Source: Porphyrobacter sp. (GTDB lineage Bacteria; Pseudomonadota; Alphaproteobacteria; Sphingomonadales; Sphingomonadaceae). Taken from it: 6,351 nucleotides of DNA. Position numbers and translations under genes: made by a program. The notes below the pieces were generated by a model. The model was not told the DNA's origin and ran no database searches. It saw only the letters and a list, made by a program, of their open reading frames with translations. Numbering within the stretch: position 1 is the first letter of the stretch; each line of letters starts with the position of its first letter. The stretch spans positions 1 through 6,351 of the forward strand of contig JACIYY010000289.1 in assembly GCA_014359685.1 (NCBI GenBank), read 5' to 3'. This document shows positions 5,323 to 6,351 of this stretch, piece after piece.

Positions 5323-6351
5323 ATGCGCATTGCCCTGATCACCGATGCCTGGGCGCCGCAGGTCAACGGCGTGGTGCGGACGCTGTCCGCCGTCACTGCG
5401 GAGCTGCGCGCGCGCGGGCATGAGGTCGAAATCGTCTCGCCCGACCTCTACCGCTCGCTGCCCTGCCCGACCTATCCCGAGATCCGGCTGGCGCTGGCCG
5501 GCACCGGGGCGGTGGGCCGGCGGCTCGATGCCTTTGCACCCGAAGCGGTCCACATCGCCACCGAAGGCCCGCTGGGCTGGGCGACGCGGCGCTGGTGCCT
5601 GTCGCGCCGGTGCCGCTTCACCACCGCCTACCACACCCAGTTTCCCGAATATCTCGCCCGCCGCACCGGCCTGCCGGCGGGATGGTTCTGGCCCTATATC
5701 CGCCACTTCCACGCGCCCTCTGCCGGGATCATGGTGGCGACCGAGACGATCCGCGCCCAGCTGCGCGCGCAGCGCCTGACCAGGTTGCGGCCGTGGAGCC
5801 GGGGCGTCGATCTCGGCAATTTCGGCCCCGACGTGCCCCCGCCCGACCTGTTCTTCAATCTTCCCCGCCCGATCCAGCTCTGTGTCGGCCGGGTCGCGGT
5901 GGAGAAGAACATCGAGGCGTTCCTGGCCAACGGCCACCCCGGCTCGAAGGTGGTGGTGGGCGACGGCCCGGCGCTGGCCCGGCTGCGGCTGGCCTTCCCC
6001 GATGCCATCTTCCTGGGCCAGCAGAGCGGGCAGGCGCTGGCCGCCTGCTATGCCGGCGCCGACGTGTTCGTGTTCCCCAGCCGCACCGACACGTTCGGGC
6101 TGGTGATGATCGAGGCGCTGGCCTGCGGCACGCCGGTCGCCGCCTATCCGGTTGCCGGCCCGCTCGACGTGCTGACGCCTGCGAGCGGGGTGATGCACGA
6201 GCGGCTGGAGGACGCGATCGCGGGCGCGCTGGCGCTCGACCGCGAGGATTGCCTGGCGCATGGCCGCTCGTTCAGCTGGCAGGCCAGCGCCGACCAGTTC
6301 CTCGCCGCGTTGGAGCCGGAGCGACCCGGTGCGGCGCCGCGCTGCGCGCGC
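5323..6351 (+). CDS. GT4-family glycosyltransferase, Agt-like (probable glycolipid synthesis); open at the right edge
   Basis: A retaining GT-B enzyme likely to transfer a sugar from a nucleotide donor to a lipid at the membrane. The 343 visible codons have no stop, but residues 331-343 (EPERPGAAPRCAR) already look like a variable tail, so little should be missing. The N-terminal acceptor half has ITDAWAPQVNGVVRTL (6-21), HIATEGPLGWATR (77-89) and YHTQFPEYL (103-111). The donor half has WSRGVDLGNF (158-167), VGRVAVEKNIEAF (188-200), VGDGPAL (212-218) and FPSRTDTFGLVMIEALACGTP (251-271). The acid pair of the EX7E motif is D256 and E264. These motifs resemble Agt/SqdX/MgtA-type diacylglycerol or lipid glycosyltransferases. 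The ATG at 5323 gives the canonical MRIALITDAW start and is the only start in the frame after the previous stop. AGGAG at 5300-5304 lies rather far (18 bases) upstream. The 22-base gap to the PlcP-like gene indicates one operon. Sugar and acceptor are not readable from sequence. Confidence 0.9.
   Translation, partial: MRIALITDAWAPQVNGVVRTLSAVTAELRARGHEVEIVSPDLYRSLPCPTYPEIRLALAGTGAVGRRLDAFAPEAVHIATEGPLGWATRRWCLSRRCRFTTAYHTQFPEYLARRTGLPAGWFWPYIRHFHAPSAGIMVATETIRAQLRAQRLTRLRPWSRGVDLGNFGPDVPPPDLFFNLPRPIQLCVGRVAVEKNIEAFLANGHPGSKVVVGDGPALARLRLAFPDAIFLGQQSGQALAACYAGADVFVFPSRTDTFGLVMIEALACGTPVAAYPVAGPLDVLTPASGVMHERLEDAIAGALALDREDCLAHGRSFSWQASADQFLAALEPERPGAAPRCAR

Noticed and set aside
4353..6261. 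Minus-strand frames of 347 and 411 residues opposite the phosphoesterase and glycosyltransferase genes
   Set aside because: No recognisable domain and low-complexity composition. Both opposite genes carry full catalytic motifs.

Overview
This is a GC-rich window (apart from one short AT-rich gap) from an alphaproteobacterium, most likely a sphingomonad (Sphingomonadales). The assignment rests on the DUF1192 protein, the style of the ClpA and M1 peptidase sequences, and the PlcP-like phosphoesterase/GT4 glycosyltransferase pair. It is inferred from protein character; no rRNA or other marker gene is present. Genes cover almost the whole window and the longest gap is about 185 bases. I see no tRNA, rRNA, insertion sequence, CRISPR array or prophage gene.

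Left part (1-3152, all minus strand). Reading leftward, a small DUF1192 gene (2934-3152) is followed by clpA (388-2748), the ATPase subunit of the ClpAP protease. Next comes the 5' end of an exported M1-type metallopeptidase (1-336, cut by the window edge). The usual clpA companion, the adaptor gene clpS, is not next to clpA.

Middle (3153-4281). An 85-base divergent intergenic region separates DUF1192 from a plus-strand quinone oxidoreductase of the PIG3 type (zinc-free MDR superfamily).

Right part (4282-6351, plus strand). A distinctly AT-rich gap of about 100 bases (about 41% GC in 4282-4340) contains TGACA/TGTCA half-sites and a good -10 hexamer. It precedes a two-gene unit: a metallophosphoesterase of the PlcP/LpxH-like type, then, 22 bases later, a GT4 glycosyltransferase that is still open at the window end. 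In other alphaproteobacteria this pairing carries out phosphate-starvation lipid remodelling. PlcP removes phospholipid headgroups to give diacylglycerol, and the glycosyltransferase (Agt) glycosylates that diacylglycerol, so phosphorus-free glycolipid replaces phospholipid. This is the most interesting system in the window. The assignment is an inference from family and context, and the alternative LpxH-like annotation is discussed in the entries.

Many long open frames lie opposite or across the real genes. They are treated as GC-driven shadows.
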